Counted from the stretch's first letter, positions 1 through 12,779 are shown. The stretch: 64,000 nucleotides of DNA from Proteles cristata cristata (GCA_017311185.1 JAESUZ010004910.1:62001-126000), one strand, 5' to 3'. Notes: generated by a model not told the origin, from the sequence alone. Translations and numbers: made by a program.

Positions 1-3000
1 TCCTGGCTCAGGCCTAAACTAATCAACATTGTCCCACCTCCTGGCCATGGTTTCTGGTTCTCAGGTAGGTTTGTGATCTAATTCAATTCAGTGAGACTTG
101 AGATGATCACTAGGACTTCTGGGAAGGAAGCTTCTTTGCTTTCCTGAGAGCGGTATCAGAAGGGAGCTGGAATCATCGTCATCATCACTATCACCATCAT
201 TGCTATTACTATTATTATCATTGTGGATGACAATTCTAGGATTTCTAAAAGGTCCTAACATTGGCCTTTTATCACCTGTGAGCCTGCTATGGAGGGAGGA
301 GCCAGCACTGCACACAAAACAGACCACAGGGATTTACTGAATTTTTCCATGAGCTTAGGGGGCAGGGATAAGGTTAGAATATCCACAGGATTCCTCCCAG
401 GTTAGACCCTCTGAGATCAGGGTCAAGGAGCTGTGAAACTTGGGATCTAGCATGGTGTCTCAAGAGCCTGTGAAAATGCTTCATGAAATTTTTACTGCAA
501 AAACGCAGAAAGTTATGTGATACCAACAATCCTGAAAAAGTGAAGTCCCTGTCTTACTTTCAATAACATCAAATAGGGAAATATTTTAATATATATTTTT
601 TTCAAATTTCTAGTAGCAAAAGCAATGGCATTTTGGAGAATACTACACTTGCAGAACTTAATACTTGAAACCCAATTATGAGGTACTAATGCAAACACCA
701 GTAGCCTATGGCTTGTGAGCCAACAAGACTCACAGACAGTTTTCATTGTCAGGGGAATCATTTGCCACTTTCTCCTCCTTTCCCCTGGAACCAAAGTTCC
801 CTCACTATACAGTAAAGTAAACACAGTAGCTGACAAATGTCATCAGCCTCATGTTAGCAGTTATGTTTATCTACCTTTGGGAGACAACCTTGGCATGCAA
901 ATTTTCAAAGCTTGCCAACTTTTATAGCAAAACATAGTAAAACTAACTGACATTTATATTTTGTTTTGCCACTTGATTCCCTATAATATAGCTTGTATTT
1001 TTCTTTAGCTTATCCTAGTGGTAACCAGGCCCAATGTTTATTCTTGATTAATCAGAGACATCAAATTATAATTCATTGGCAGAAATGAAGACCTCCAAAG
1101 GCATTTACTCAAACAGATAACAAGAAAGGGAAGGGAAAGAATGTAATCAAGCTTGATTCTAAACAGCTTTTTGAAATGCCTCATGAATTTTTAAATGCAA
1201 AAGGGCAGGAGCTTGTCTTTGTGACTCAGCTGAAGGATGGTTCCTCATAACCCACTGGTTTCATTTGAAATCCAGAAAAAAAAATGTTATCTACTAAATC
1301 ATCAATATAACTGTTTATAACACCTTGAGTCTCTTTGGTTGAGACCTGGTTGGGAGATATAAATCTGTAACATGCCCCAGACTCAGGGAAAGAACCATGG
1401 TAAATACCAGTAGAAAGTAACCCCCCCACACACACACACCACCGCCACCCACAGCTTTGTCAAGGGGAGATCTCCTCCCTGAGCCTGATTGATACAGCTC
1501 AAATTAAAAAGTCCTGGCTCATTTATTTCTATAGCCAGGATGATCTGACAAGAGGTGGATCAAATGACAGGGGGTGTGAGCAATGTAACATACATGTGGT
1601 CTTTCATAGAATAGACTGAGTACTTACCCTCAAGGAGTTTATAGCCTAAATAGTGACTATGTAAGATTAATTCAGTGTGGGAACACATAGTACAACGATG
1701 AGCCAAGGAAACCAGATGAGGAATCAGGATGACTCACTCTTCAGTGATCAATATCATTCCAACTTACTTCTAACCTTGGCCCTCAGAGACAGCTAAGCTA
1801 CACAATAATACTGCAGTGTTAACACCCAGGAAGGCTGAGTTCTACTTCTACCTCTATCTTTTGTAGCAGGAATAAATATTAATAATACTTGTGTTTAAAA
1901 AACACTATGTTGGAAAATAAGAAGCATCTTCCCAAGCTTATACCTGCTTGTGATGGTGGAAAATTCATCCGTGATCTCATTTGAGGGAGATGCCTCTACC
2001 TTGCTAGGTTTAGATTATACTCTCAGTTGACTTGTAAGTTAGAATATAGGGGAAGGATACCCTGCCATTGGGTTCATCTTGGCCATGTTCTCTGGGAAAT
2101 GCAAAGCATGAGCATAGAAAATGCTTCTAAGATTGGGAGGTGCTTCAAGACCCACATCTGACTGCCTGAGCCTCAATACATAGTCATTCTCAAGTAGGAT
2201 GTATGTGTGTCCCAGAGAGCTACGAATGAGCATTGCATTGGTCCCCACTCCCTGTGGAATGGCTAAAGTACTGACCCCTTCAGCTCCAAGGATGTTTTAA
2301 GGTCTCTCTCTTGCATCAAATTGACCCAACTTTGGTTTCCCTAAACTTTGGAACCACATTCCTCTTTCAGATACTTTGCTGCCATTGGTTTCATGAGTTT
2401 ACACATGGAGGCTGAGTTTACCTGCTAGGAACTTGGAATCTTCTGCTTTTTGTTCTAAAACACAAGAGTCTGTTAGTCACGTAGACAAAAGGCTGAGCCA
2501 ACTTTTCAGGACGGGAAAGGAAAATGTATCAACAGCAAAGAGAATGAAACATGAATTAAGTTATCTATAGGTGGTCGTGCCACACATTGGTGTGGGTGGC
2601 ACAAGAAATTCAATGATCTGTTCCTCTTCCATATACCAGTTTTAAATCCATAAAAAGAGGATACAAAAGAAATCCATATCTTCTTTGCAGAGGCTCTAAG
2701 CTGCCCCCAAATATATATTCTTGACTTCTTCCTTTGTAGCAGTACTGCTGATTTAGTTGAAGACCTGGATACCTGTAATAAAGATCACATTTCCCAGATT
2801 CTTTTGGAGCTAAATGTGGCATTGTGGCCAACTTCTTGCCCATAGAAGGTAAGTGGAAATGTCATATGTAAATACTATGTATGTAAAATGTCCTCAAGGA
2901 CAAAGGACATGTCCTTCTCTGTCCTTCCCCTTTCCTCCTGGCTGGAATGCAATCACAGTGTCTGAGGCTCCAGTAGCAGTCTGGGGTCCTGTGGTGTACC

Positions 3001-3701
3001 GTGTGTATTGAGGACGGAGGAGCAGAAAGATGGGTGCTGGTGACCTTACAAAACTTCATCTCCAGCCTTAGACTGCTTACATACAGACTTCTTCCACTCT
3101 ACAAGGACATAAACTCAAGTCTTAAAAAAAATGTAACTATTATCTTGAGTTATCTCAATGGATACTTCTCAAGGTAAATGGGGCAATGCCAGCTTTTATC
3201 TTTTCAGAACAATTCCACACCAGCAGCAATTTTATAACACCAGAGAAAATAGAACAGCTTCATAACACCAGACAAAGGATGCAAGTTTTGAGTTTTCTCT
3301 GATATTTTCAATAAGAACATGTATGTATGTATTTACTTACGTTTGTGGAACTGAAGTTAGCTTCAATGTCTAGGATGCAACCATAGGCCAGCTTAGCATG
3401 TCTATGTGCACAAGTAACTGTGGCATCTCTGGGAGTGAGCCAGTCCTAAGCAAAGAGTGAGTCAGGGGCATAAGCTGGGTATGGTCACTGGATTAGAAGG
3501 GTCAGTATGCAGATACTGAAAATATGAAACTCAACTTGTTTCCAGAATATAACTGATTTGGATTTATACTCAAGCGATAAAGTAAGAAGGGTCTGAAAGT
3601 TAAAACTGAGAGAACTATGGCCCTTAAAATATTTGGTGAGATTGGAACCCATTCCACACAGCGTTGGGGCCTTTAGAACATAACCATGGAAGAAGAAGCA
3701 G
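1..3701. other. Unassigned AT-rich intergenic DNA
   Basis: I see no gene, RNA gene or repeat that I can name in this stretch. Open frames are all under about 110 codons and have no recognisable domain. Minor simple-sequence features are an imperfect TCA/TTA trinucleotide run near 171-226, a short C7-(CA)n run at 1423-1440, and a few ATGT units near 3319-3332. Old, unrecognised repeat relics may be present. Confidence 0.5.
171..226. repeat. Imperfect TCA/TTA trinucleotide low-complexity run
   Basis: The bases alternate between TCA, TCG, CTA and TTA triplets over about 55 bp. On the minus strand this reads as an Asn/Asp/Ser-rich open frame, which is a by-product of the trinucleotide and not a protein. 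Confidence 0.7.
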
Positions 3702-3895
3702 TAATAGTGGTGGCAAAAGGTGGAGATAGGTGATGGCAGATGTTGGTAGATCTTCGTAGGTGGTGACAGGTGGTGTCATGAGTTAGCAGGTGGTCGTAGG
3801 TGGTAGCACACAGTGGTAGGTGGTGACAGGTGATAGTAGGTGGTAACAAGCAGTGGTTAAGTGATAGTAGGTGGTGGTAGCAGAACCTGGGGCAG
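3702..3895. repeat. Degenerate GGTGGT-based minisatellite
   Basis: About 190 bp is built of imperfect GGTGGTAG, GGTGGTGACA and AGGTGATAG units. The block AGGTGGTGACAGGTG recurs near 3758 and 3818. The minus-strand open frame across it carries repeated Cys-His-His-Leu, as expected from translating this repeat. It is G-rich on the plus strand and C-poor. No gene is implied. Confidence 0.65.
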
Positions 3896-4785
3896 CGACA
3901 GGGCAGCACATAAGCAGATAGGCATCATCATCACACGGCACCAACACCCTCACGAAAGGAGGATGGCTTCAAAGGCAGAAGGAGGCAGTGACAAGGGGTA
4001 GAAGTTGTCCACTGGCATTGGGAACCATGGAAGATGTCAGAGTTGCCCTTTGATTAACAACTTGGATAACTGGCCCCAGGCATCAGCAGCAGCAGCCACT
4101 TGCAGAAAGTGAGAGATGAGGCCAGAAGAAGCATGGTGGACACCACATGGATGCTGAGAGGACTTATTGTTTTGAAAGATTTGAAATATTTCTTAGGGCC
4201 CCTCAAAATGTCTAAGGATGGAAGAGAAAGTTTTTCAAAAAGTTTGAGATCCTATACTACTAAGTGGGGGTCAGAGCAGAGCAACACTTTTTATTGCTAT
4301 TAATATGACCCCATTTTACCCTGAGGTTCATGTGGCCTGGGGAAAACATTTTTAAAAGGGCTTTTTATAGCTACTGCTGTTTTTCACTGTACAACATCCT
4401 GTTTACCAATATATAGGTTTAAGACAGGCTAAAATGATCCTTTCCAATGACTACCTAAAGGCATTTTAAATTGGATAAGGGAGATTTGCCTTCAAGAAAC
4501 TAATACTATCTTGTGTATGGAATCTGTAAGAAGTAATAAGTAGGTGACAGTACTGATTTACTATGCTTCTAGAAATGGGACAAAACACTCCAAGGACAAA
4601 TAATCTTCTATATTCTAAAACTAAGAAAAATATAGAATAAGTGATCAGTCAGTAAAGCATTTGAATGCAAAGTTTTCTAATTTGGTTTGAGAATAAGACC
4701 TTGAATTCTACCTTCTGTAGAAACATTGGATAAGCTGAGGACTGGTCCTTCTCCGGTTGTCTTACATAGTGGAGTGAAGGGTACA
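3896..4785. other. Unassigned intergenic DNA
   Basis: No gene or recognisable repeat is visible. A 67-codon plus-strand open frame at 4100-4303 has no domain and no splice context. Confidence 0.45.
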
Positions 4786-4789
4786 CAAG

Positions 4790-5600
4790 TCTACCAATTC
4801 ATTAACTCCTTCAATCAAACATTACCTAATCATCCCCTATATTTTAGGAGCTAAGATACATTTCATATGAAATTAGAATTCAAACATTAATAAAATATAA
4901 TTAATAAAATATAATTCTTGCCCTTGAAAAACCCAAAGCCCGTGGAATAAGTGTATGAGTATGTGGGAGAGACAGACACACATAAATAGATCATTACAAT
5001 ACAATGGGATAAATAAAACTATGTGACTATGTGGGTATAGGAGTGACAAGTCCTATGGGTGAATATTTGACACATGTGGGTATGTGACTTTGAGTTGGTC
5101 ATGAACAACAAATGAAATTTTGTTAAAAGTTGACAAGTCAGGTAGAGTATTTCATATTAGCAGCTGAGAAATTATAGAAGACATTATTTTGGGAGCATGA
5201 GCAATAGTTTGGTGTAGCTAGAGTAACAGAAACATGACTGGGGACAGGGGAAGTTGAGAGCAGAAGGAAAGGTTGGGGCTAGCCTGCAAAGCATTGTCAG
5301 GCTAAGGACTTTGGACTTAAGCCTTTAGTAGTAGGGACTCATCAAGGGGTTTTAAGGAGCAGAATGACATGATCAAATTTAGTTAGTTTGGCAGTTGTTT
5401 CATTAACACTTACTGAGTTTTTATTAGGTGCCCAACACTGTTCATGGGATAAAAGGAAGGGTCTGCTCAGGGACCTTACAGTTCTATAGCAGGGACAAGC
5501 ACATAAACATGCTTGGGCAATTGTCCATGCAGGACTTGCTGGGCTTAGCTCAGCCTGGGAGATTCAGAAGAGGGTCCAAGAGGACCAAAGTTGAATCTTG
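4790..5600 (-). mobile_element. L2 LINE 3' relics, antisense (two successive copies)
   Basis: The order of weakly conserved words fits the reverse strand of the mammalian L2 3' region. First comes a stretch like the L2 end (TTCAATCAAACATTACC), then a GGGAGAGACAGACA word, then AAGGACTTTGGACTTAAGCC and GTTTTAAGGAGCAGAATGAC, which match the antisense word order of L2. A second antisense L2 end begins near 5395 (CACTTACTGAGTTTTTATTA) and runs to about 5600. Divergence is high, as expected for an element over 100 million years old. Family call is from memory; edges are approximate. Confidence 0.5.
4887..4917. repeat. Two-copy 15-16 bp tandem repeat
   Basis: The word ATTAATAAAATATA is directly repeated, giving about two AT-only units inside the L2 relic. 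Confidence 0.6.
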
Positions 5601-5800
5601 AAGAAGTCATCTGGCTAATGTGTGTCTCCTACTAGAATGGAATCTCATGGACTTTTTCAAGTGTTCCTGGCACACAGTGTTATAGAAGTGTTTGTTAAAT
5701 TAAATACATTTTTAAAATAAGGGCAAGGACTGATTTGTTCAATGTCTGGAATAGTGCCTTTACATAGTATGAGCATCACAGCATATTTGTTGAAGAAGAA
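5601..5800 (+). mobile_element. L2 LINE 3' ends, sense, two fragments
   Basis: Two short stretches match the sense 3' end of L2: a TCCTGGCACACAGTG word followed by GTGTTTGTTAAATTAAA (to about 5705), and a second with ATAGTGCCTTTACATAGTAT followed by ATATTTGTTGAAGAA (to about 5795). They sit between antisense L2 fragments, so this is a nested or back-to-back L2 cluster. Both are very diverged. Confidence 0.45.
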
Positions 5801-6190
5801 AAAAGGCAGGAATGAAGGATGTGTTGAGGTGAGCAAGAGTATTCTAAGCAGAATGAATGATACACACAAAAACATGGAGGCATGAAAGAACAGAAGATGT
5901 ATAGCTGACTATGGACTTTGAATATTGAGGAGCAGTGAGTACAGAAGTAAATGAAGTACTGTGTGGTACTAAGCTAAAGGAGGTACTATATAAAGGGTTG
6001 AGTTTTTCCCTGTAGGACACTGGAAGCCAGAAGGATTTTTTGAAAGGTGATGCCCTTTAGATATCTCATTTTGGATACAGTTTGGAGATTGGGCTGAAGG
6101 AATAAACCAGATTCTGTTATGCTACAGCAATAAAAAAAAATGCCAAGGAATGAATGGATTTGAGTATTTAAGATGTGGAATATCTAGAGG
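5801..6190 (-). mobile_element. L2 LINE relic, antisense continuation
   Basis: Words such as AAGAGTATTCTAAGCAGAA, GGAAGCCAGAAGGATTTTTT and GATACAGTTTGGAGATTGGG follow the order of the antisense L2 3' region. This could be the continuation of the antisense copy that begins near 5395, split by the sense L2 fragments. Confidence 0.4.
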
Positions 6191-7640
6191 CTTGGCCATT
6201 TATTGTATAATTAGAATGAGAGAGGGAGTGGAACAAGGATACAACACATTTTCTTTCTTAGTTATATAGGAATACACACATAGGCATGTGATATGTGTGC
6301 ATCAGAGTGCATGCTGATATGCACTCACCCACAGACAAGTTGGTTGAGGTAAGACAAGTTGGTTTATTTTGGACATTGTGAGTAGAGGCTCCTGTAGCAC
6401 ATCTGAGTGTGCATGTTCAGAGGGCTATTGGAAATGCAGATTTAGAATGAAGAAGAGAATAGGGGTCGCCATGGGAAGACGGCACACTGAGCACATGCTC
6501 CATCTTCCCTTTCTCACCTCTCGAGGTACCAGAAGAAAACAGAAAGTAAAATGAACCCAAATTAGTGCTGGAAAACAGAATGGGATACCCTAAGGGACTA
6601 GAAATCATTAGAAATCATTAGAAATCTCTGAGAGATAAAAGCAGATAGATGACCTTGAAGAAAAGATATCACAGCCTGGCTAAAATGTGGGTCAAGTGAG
6701 AATGGTTTTGAGGGGCTACCAGGACAGAGAGACTGGAGTGTATTTCAGGAGTGTCCAAGTGGTTTTGCCACTTTTTTTTTCCAAAAGTGGATTTAAGTAT
6801 AAAAAGGTGCATATAATGCAGAGAGATAAGATACAAATAGTTTTAAAAAGAGAAGATAAAATAAGGATTAGAAAGTAAGATGAAGCATGGTGTATAGTAT
6901 ATCAAAAATCATGCTGTGAAATCCCATGTACTTGCTAAAAAGAGGTGGGTTACAAATTTGGCCATAAATTTTGAATCAATGAGAAAAAAGAAATAGTTTC
7001 TTTATATAACTGACAACAACCAAAGGGTTAAAAACAAATTGCCTACTAATTAAATTAGCTAAATTAACTACTAATTATAGCACATCTTCTTGGTGCCAGG
7101 TACTACCCCATATTTTTAAATTTAATATTCAAAACAAGTTTGCCCTATCTTAGTTCAAATACAGTGGGCTTTTCATTGTCCTTTGCTTCCTCTCAGAAAA
7201 AGGTCCTATGTACTTTGTTCTATGCTGAGTACTTATCTGTGCAAAATAAAGGTTAATTCTCATGGTGGGTATCAATAATTTGTAAATAAGTCTTTCACAA
7301 TATTTGAGTCAAAGAGCTTTATCCAAGATTATTGACACAGCCATCCTTTAAGATTACAATGAATTCTGTTGATCTTTGCTGTCAGGCAAGCCTCAAAATC
7401 TTTCTCAGGGATGGCTGATTGGCCCAACACAAAGCTTCCTGGGATCACTAGAAACCCCTGATCCAAAGCTCCGTAACTATTCGAGTGCCTTGGCGATGGG
7501 ATGCTATCCACAGGTGTTCTGTGAAGAATTAGAGCTTATAGAGAGAAGCCAATGTTACTCCAACTGAGTTCGTCCCTTGAGTCAGTCCACCTGAAAGCTT
7601 AAATGCACAGTTTAAGGTCAATTTGATTTAACTGCCTAAT
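6191..7640. other. Unassigned intergenic DNA with small repeats
   Basis: I see no gene. A perfect 11-bp unit (GAAATCATTA) occurs two and a half times at about 6600-6627. A weak antisense MIR-like stretch lies near 7060-7145, with GGTGCCAGGTACTAC and a TTTAATATTCAAAACAA word. The remaining sequence is AT-rich and unclassified. Confidence 0.45.
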
Positions 7641-7647
7641 AACACTG

Positions 7648-8600
7648 TGCACAGGAAAGGAAACAACAAAACTAAAAGACAACCTACAGAACGGGAGAAG
7701 ATATTCGCAAGCAACATATCTGATAAAGGGTTAAAAATGGGCAGAAGGCACGAATAGTCATTTCTCCAAAAAAAAAAAAAGACCTACAAATGGCTCAACA
7801 TCACTCATTATCAGGGAAATATAAATAACAGCAAGAGAGATCACCTCAAATCTGCCAGACTGGCTAAAATCAACAACATAAGAAACAACAGGTGTTAGTG
7901 AGGATGTGGAGAAAGGAGAACCTTCTTGCACTGTTGGTGGAAATGCAAACTGGTGTTACTACTCTGGAAAATAGCATGGAGTTTCCTCAAAAAGTTAAAA
8001 ATAGAACCACCCTATGATCCAGCCATCATACTACTAGCTATTTCCCCAAGGAATAAAAAATACTAATTCAAAAGGATACATGTACCCCTATGTTTATAAC
8101 AGCATTATTTAAAATAACCAACTTACAGAAACAGCTCAAGTGTCTATCAACTGATGAATAAAGAAGATGTGGCATACATATATGTACATACAACGGAATA
8201 TTATTCATCCATAAAAAAGAATGAAATCTTGCCATTTGCAAAGATGTGGATGGAGGTAGAGGGTATTACGCTAAACGAAATAAGTCAATCAGAGAAAGAC
8301 AAATGCCATATGATTTCACTCATATATGGAATTTGAAAAACCCAAATGAGCAAAGGGGAAAAAAAAAGAGAGAAAGAGGCAAACCAAAAAGTAGACTCTT
8401 AACTACAAACAAGAAACTGATGGGTTACCAGAGGAGAGGTGGGTGGGATAATGGAGATTAAAGAGTGCACCATAATGAGCACTGGGTGATGTAGGAAAGT
8501 ATTGAATCACTGTATTGTACATCTGAAAGCAATATTACATTGTGTCTTAACTAATGGGAATTTAAATAAAAACTTAAAACAAAAGTAAAAAAAAAAAACC
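7648..8600 (+). mobile_element. 5'-truncated L1, sense: ORF2 C-terminus and 3' UTR
   Basis: The 950 bp carries the end of L1 ORF2 and its 3' UTR. Clear L1 words include GTTGGTGGAAATGCAAACTG, CTATGATCCAGCCATC, GAATATTATTCATCCATAAA and TGATTTCACTCATATATGG, in canonical order. It ends with a tail at about 8588-8600. The ORF2 reading is broken by frameshifts, so only 60-71 codon pieces remain (8154-8336 and 8246-8461). Possible eroded target-site duplications are CCTAATAACACTG (7635) and CCAATAACCCTG (8603). The element is fossil and of intermediate age. Confidence 0.9.
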
Positions 8601-8602
8601 AC

Positions 8603-8958
8603 CCAATAACCCTGAAATAGGAAGATGGTATAGTTTGGGTTCTATAGCTTTCAAGTATGACTCTCTGAACTTCCCAGATATCCCATGAGTAAATGGATAC
8701 ACTTTAATATATTCTTTTTCTCTTTTAGCTAGCTAATGTGAATTCTGTTCTTTGCAACTAAGAACCCTGATTATATAATAACTGCAGAGTAAAAAAGAGG
8801 AAAATTAGTAAGATTCATGTTGGACATTACCCTGTAATTAAATAATTACTAAAATGTTTATAAGTATTGGAAATCCATATTGTTGCCCTAGTGTAATTCT
8901 TTATTGCTATGTTTACTTCCTTATTTAAAGTACCTCAAAGACAAGGACATTATCTTTT
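8603..8958. other. Unassigned intergenic DNA
   Basis: AT-rich sequence between the L1 tail and a MIR. Nothing recognisable. Confidence 0.45.
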
Positions 8959-8959
8959 A

Positions 8960-9135
8960 TCAGACAAGTATTTAAGAACATGGGCTCTGCTACCAGGCTA
9001 CCTCATATGAATCTTGTCTTCCCCATTGTTTAACTGTATGACCTTCTTTGCACCTCAGTTTTCTTATTGCTAAACTGAGAATAATATTTACATTTCCTTA
9101 TAAATGTTCAAATTCAATGTGATAATAATCACAAA
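8960..9135 (+). mobile_element. MIR SINE relic, sense
   Basis: The stretch follows the MIR core: AAGAACATGGGCTCTGCTAC, then AACTGTATGACCTTC, CACCTCAGTTTTCTTATTGC and an AATAATATTTAC word. The order and spacing fit MIR, an ancient tRNA-derived SINE common to mammals. Confidence 0.75.
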
Positions 9136-9199
9136 AGGCTTGTTGCAGGTTCTCCTAAAGTGGTAAGACTTAAAAACTAGCTGTGATTATTATCACATT
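9116..9199. repeat. Perfect 18-bp inverted repeat with 48-nt loop
   Basis: Bases 9116-9133 (AATGTGATAATAATCACA) are the exact reverse complement of 9182-9199 (TGTGATTATTATCACATT). The arms are separated by 48 nt. The left arm overlaps the end of the MIR relic. A transcript could form a stable stem, but nothing shows that one is made. Confidence 0.85.
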
Positions 9200-10862
9200 A
9201 CAGTATAAAACTAGTTATAATGACAGTGATAGCCAATGTGAACAAAGGAGTGGAGGAATGGATGGAAGGCACTTCCAATCCTTTATTATTTTAGGATTTG
9301 GGGATCTTCTCTGAAGTTTTTTTCTTGTTCACTGGTAGAGCAATGGTGAGTGAAGAAGCATTTCAAACCGTCAATTTACTTTAGCATCCCTAAGGCTTCT
9401 TACACAACTCATTCTGGCCATCCTTACTGCCAGCTCCATTTATATATCCTCCTTCCCAAATCTCTTCTATATCTGATTCCCCATGGAAATCATTACAGGC
9501 AGTGTTTATGCAAGTCTCCATGGTGACAATCCATTCTCTGGTCTCCACGGTGACACTTGCAAACACTTATAACCTCTCAAATTCATTTTGTTTGTTTATT
9601 TGAAATGTCTACTGATTTGATTTATCAGCTTAAGCCATGCATAACAACATAAATCTACATCTTTCCAGGAATAAAAAGAGAGGAGACAGAATAAAAAAAG
9701 AGAGACAGGAGAGAGAATGAAGTGAAATAATATTTAGGGCATATCACATATGGAATAATCCTCTAAAAACTGTATGGGGAAACCAAAGACAAAATTTTTA
9801 TTTCATTCCTTAAATATGTACAGAATGCATAATTAGCACTTAAACTTATTTACAGATTGACTTTAATGGTAGATCAACTAAAATCTCAGTAAAAACAAAG
9901 ATGTTTGAGACAAACATTACTGCATCAATAATAAGAAGATCTGAAATCTAGTCCTAATACTAGGATGACCAACCATCTCAGGCCTGAGAGGTTTCCTGGA
10001 AGTTGGGACTTTTAGTGCTAAAGTCAGGATAGCCCCTGGTACCCTAATTTTCTTCATGTTATTGAGGGACTCGAGAGATGCATTGCTGTGGTTACTTCCA
10101 GATTGGATGTTTTATGATTCTACAGAGTAGAGCTTGTTGTTTTCCCCAGGGGCATCTGACTTCACTGTGAAGATGGTATATCATGCTTCATTTCCCACTT
10201 ATAAATGCATATGGGAAATAAAAGCAAATTTTTGTTAGAGTTGAATATGCTTAGATGTGACAGTCAAGCAACTGGTCAAGTCATAAACTCTAGCCAAATG
10301 ACTTAAATCACATCTATTCTTCTCACGTGGTTTTTCCCACATAACATTTTCACCGAACAAGGAAATCCTTTTTGGGAAGTAGGCAAAAGTGACTTGCATT
10401 TATTTTTCAGAGCAACTGTGTTGGTTAGGGGCCACTGTCCTACTATTGCAAAACACCTCTAATTCCCATAAGAAATTTACTGGTGTGCTGGTCTGAGGAA
10501 AGATGATAAAAGATGCTAGTCCAACATATCTCTTTGCTTCATAGCAAGAGAACAAACAACACGCCAAAAATATAAAGAATGATTTAGAATAAATTTCATT
10601 TTTAAGTTCTTACATAACTGGAATATTTCATCATGTTAATCAGGAAGGTGGGAGATTGGGTGCTAGGCAGAGACGTTTTGAACAAAAGTAATGTATTGGT
10701 ATTTCCATTTCGGTTCACAGCATTTCCATGTCCCTTGCAACAATTTCTATGAGAAGAAATATAACTGTTTTTGTGGAAAGAATATGCACAAGATTATTTT
10801 TCCCCTAACATGCATATTCACCATGTCAGGAGAGGTTTCTTTCTTCATAAATCATTCTTTTG
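9200..10862. other. Unassigned intergenic DNA
   Basis: No gene is visible. The stretch near 9963-10050 (GGATGACCAACCATC, TTTCCTGGAAGTTGGGACTT, GTGCTAAAGTCAGGATAGCC) resembles a small ancient interspersed repeat with a GGTGACCAA-type end, but I cannot name its family. Purine-rich AGAGA runs occur near 9670-9720. Confidence 0.4.
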
Positions 10863-10875
10863 CAACATGATGACT

Positions 10876-11076
10876 TTTTTTAATGTTTATGTATTTCTTT
10901 TTGAGGGAGCATGAGCAAGAGAGGGGCAGAGAGGGAGGAGAGAGAAAATCCCAAGCAGGCTCCATGCTGTCAGCCCAGAGCTCGATGTGGGGCTCAGTCT
11001 CATGAACCCTGAAATCATGATGTGAGCCAAAATCAAAGGTTAGACACTTAACTGACTGAGCCAACTAGGTGCCTCT
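10876..11076 (-). mobile_element. CAN-SINE (SINEC), antisense
   Basis: The SINE reads on the minus strand, so the plus strand shows the T-rich tail, the GAGAGAGGGGCAGAGAGGGA pyrimidine-rich body complement, and the tRNA-Lys-derived head ending CTGAGCCAACTAGGTGCC. Imperfect flanking repeats (CATGATGACT near 10866 and CTTGATGACT near 11081) are probable target-site duplications. Diverged, so not recent. Confidence 0.9.
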
Positions 11077-11090
11077 GTAGCTTGATGACT

Positions 11091-12779
11091 ATTATGGGAA
11101 GCATTTCTCACTAGCACAACCTCATCATTGATAGACTTGGGTGTATACTGCAGGTTTATCACGTTCAATGATTATATACAGAATGGTTAAAGGAAAAAAG
11201 ACCCCTAATTATAAGGATCTTTTTTAGAAATCCTTTGGACTTATCCATCTCTGTTTATTCCAATTCTGTTTTCCCTAAAACTTTTTCAAAATGGACTTTA
11301 CTGATTTTTCTCATTATTATAAAGTTAATCCATTGCTTATTCTCTTCAGTACCAGGATGATGTCTGCTGTCACACATTCTTGCCCTTGAAGTGGAGGGGA
11401 GGGGATGTCTTCTAGAACATGGAGACACTGAAATTATGTTATGAGAAGTGATCAATATTAGCAGAGTTTTGTTTGTCTTATCTAGGTGCTCCATAGTGAA
11501 GAATTTAAGGATCTATCTTTGTCTTCTTGGGCTAGAAACAGGGACAGATCTTGCTGCCCTGATCACAAGGGGCAACAAGACAGCACAGGACAAAGAGTGC
11601 AAAAGGAAAAAGAACTTTCCACTGTAAATTCCTGGTCAATTCTGTAGGGTCTGAAAGGCAATATCCATGACAATAATACATGAATATTTGGACCTTCCTC
11701 TGAACCCTTTGCATGCTTGTGATAGCCTATGAGTAAAACTGGGTTCATTTTTGTGATGGGTTACATCTTACAGATATGGGAGGGGGTGGCATTGTTATAG
11801 CCAATAGTGGCTATCTAGATGAAATAAGCCCAGACCGCTATACCACTAAAGACAAATTATGTGAAAACCCAGTCTGAGCTTTCAGCGTACTTTGACATGT
11901 CCTCTCATGAAGAGGAACATCAAGGGGTGGGTGTGATCAAGCACTGAAATTTGTTGCATGGGGCTACAAGACAAGAGAACGGATAATGTCTCAATAAAAA
12001 TCTGTAACTATATTTTAATGTGACGCCTTATCAGTATGATTCCCCAGATTTACTACAGAAGGTAGAAGAATGGGTACTATGGGCCCTTGTGTCATACAAT
12101 GAAGAATTTAAAGAAGTATGAATTAGTTCTTTGCAGGATAGAAAGTACAAGTGAAATGCTGGAATTGGTGAAAGAGCCCATAACCATCAAATATGGCCTG
12201 CCACCTGCAGCGTACACATTCCAGGACCCTGGTATGAGAAGTAGGAAAGCAATGAAGCTTGTGCTTCAGAGTAGCAGGCCTCAGAGAGCACAAGCTGATG
12301 ACATTTTTGGACACTGTAGATAAGTGCCAGAGAAAGATTTTGAACTGTTAAGTGAACACATTTAGGACATGCTCTAGGGATGGATTATCTCAAAGAGCAG
12401 AAAATGGGAAGATTGTGGTGATATGAGAGGGTCCCACCCTCCACTCAGTCCATGGGACAAAAGCTGAGAAGAAAGATACACATTAGATTGTCAGCTCACT
12501 CCAAGGTAAGTCTTTGACAGAGATGTGATTGCCAAGGGCATATACTAAGCACTGGCCAGAAAAGAGCAGATGAGATGCCTTTAATTGGTTCTGAAAACTC
12601 ACAGAAGGTTGAAATCTGGCTAGCAGGAGCCATGAACACCCAGGATCCAGTGGCCTGACTAGGACGTTGAAAAGCTTTTAGGTTTTGGTGGCTTCCTTCT
12701 GCTGTCTCCATGAATTGTGAAGGGTGATATAGCAGTTGGACAATGTGTTCATCTGGGAGAAACAAATATTCCCTCTCTC
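11091..12779. other. Unassigned intergenic DNA
   Basis: No gene or named repeat is seen. A 78-codon plus-strand frame at 12087-12323 and an 89-codon minus-strand frame at 12496-12765 are the longest. Neither has a domain or resembles a known protein to me. Confidence 0.45.
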
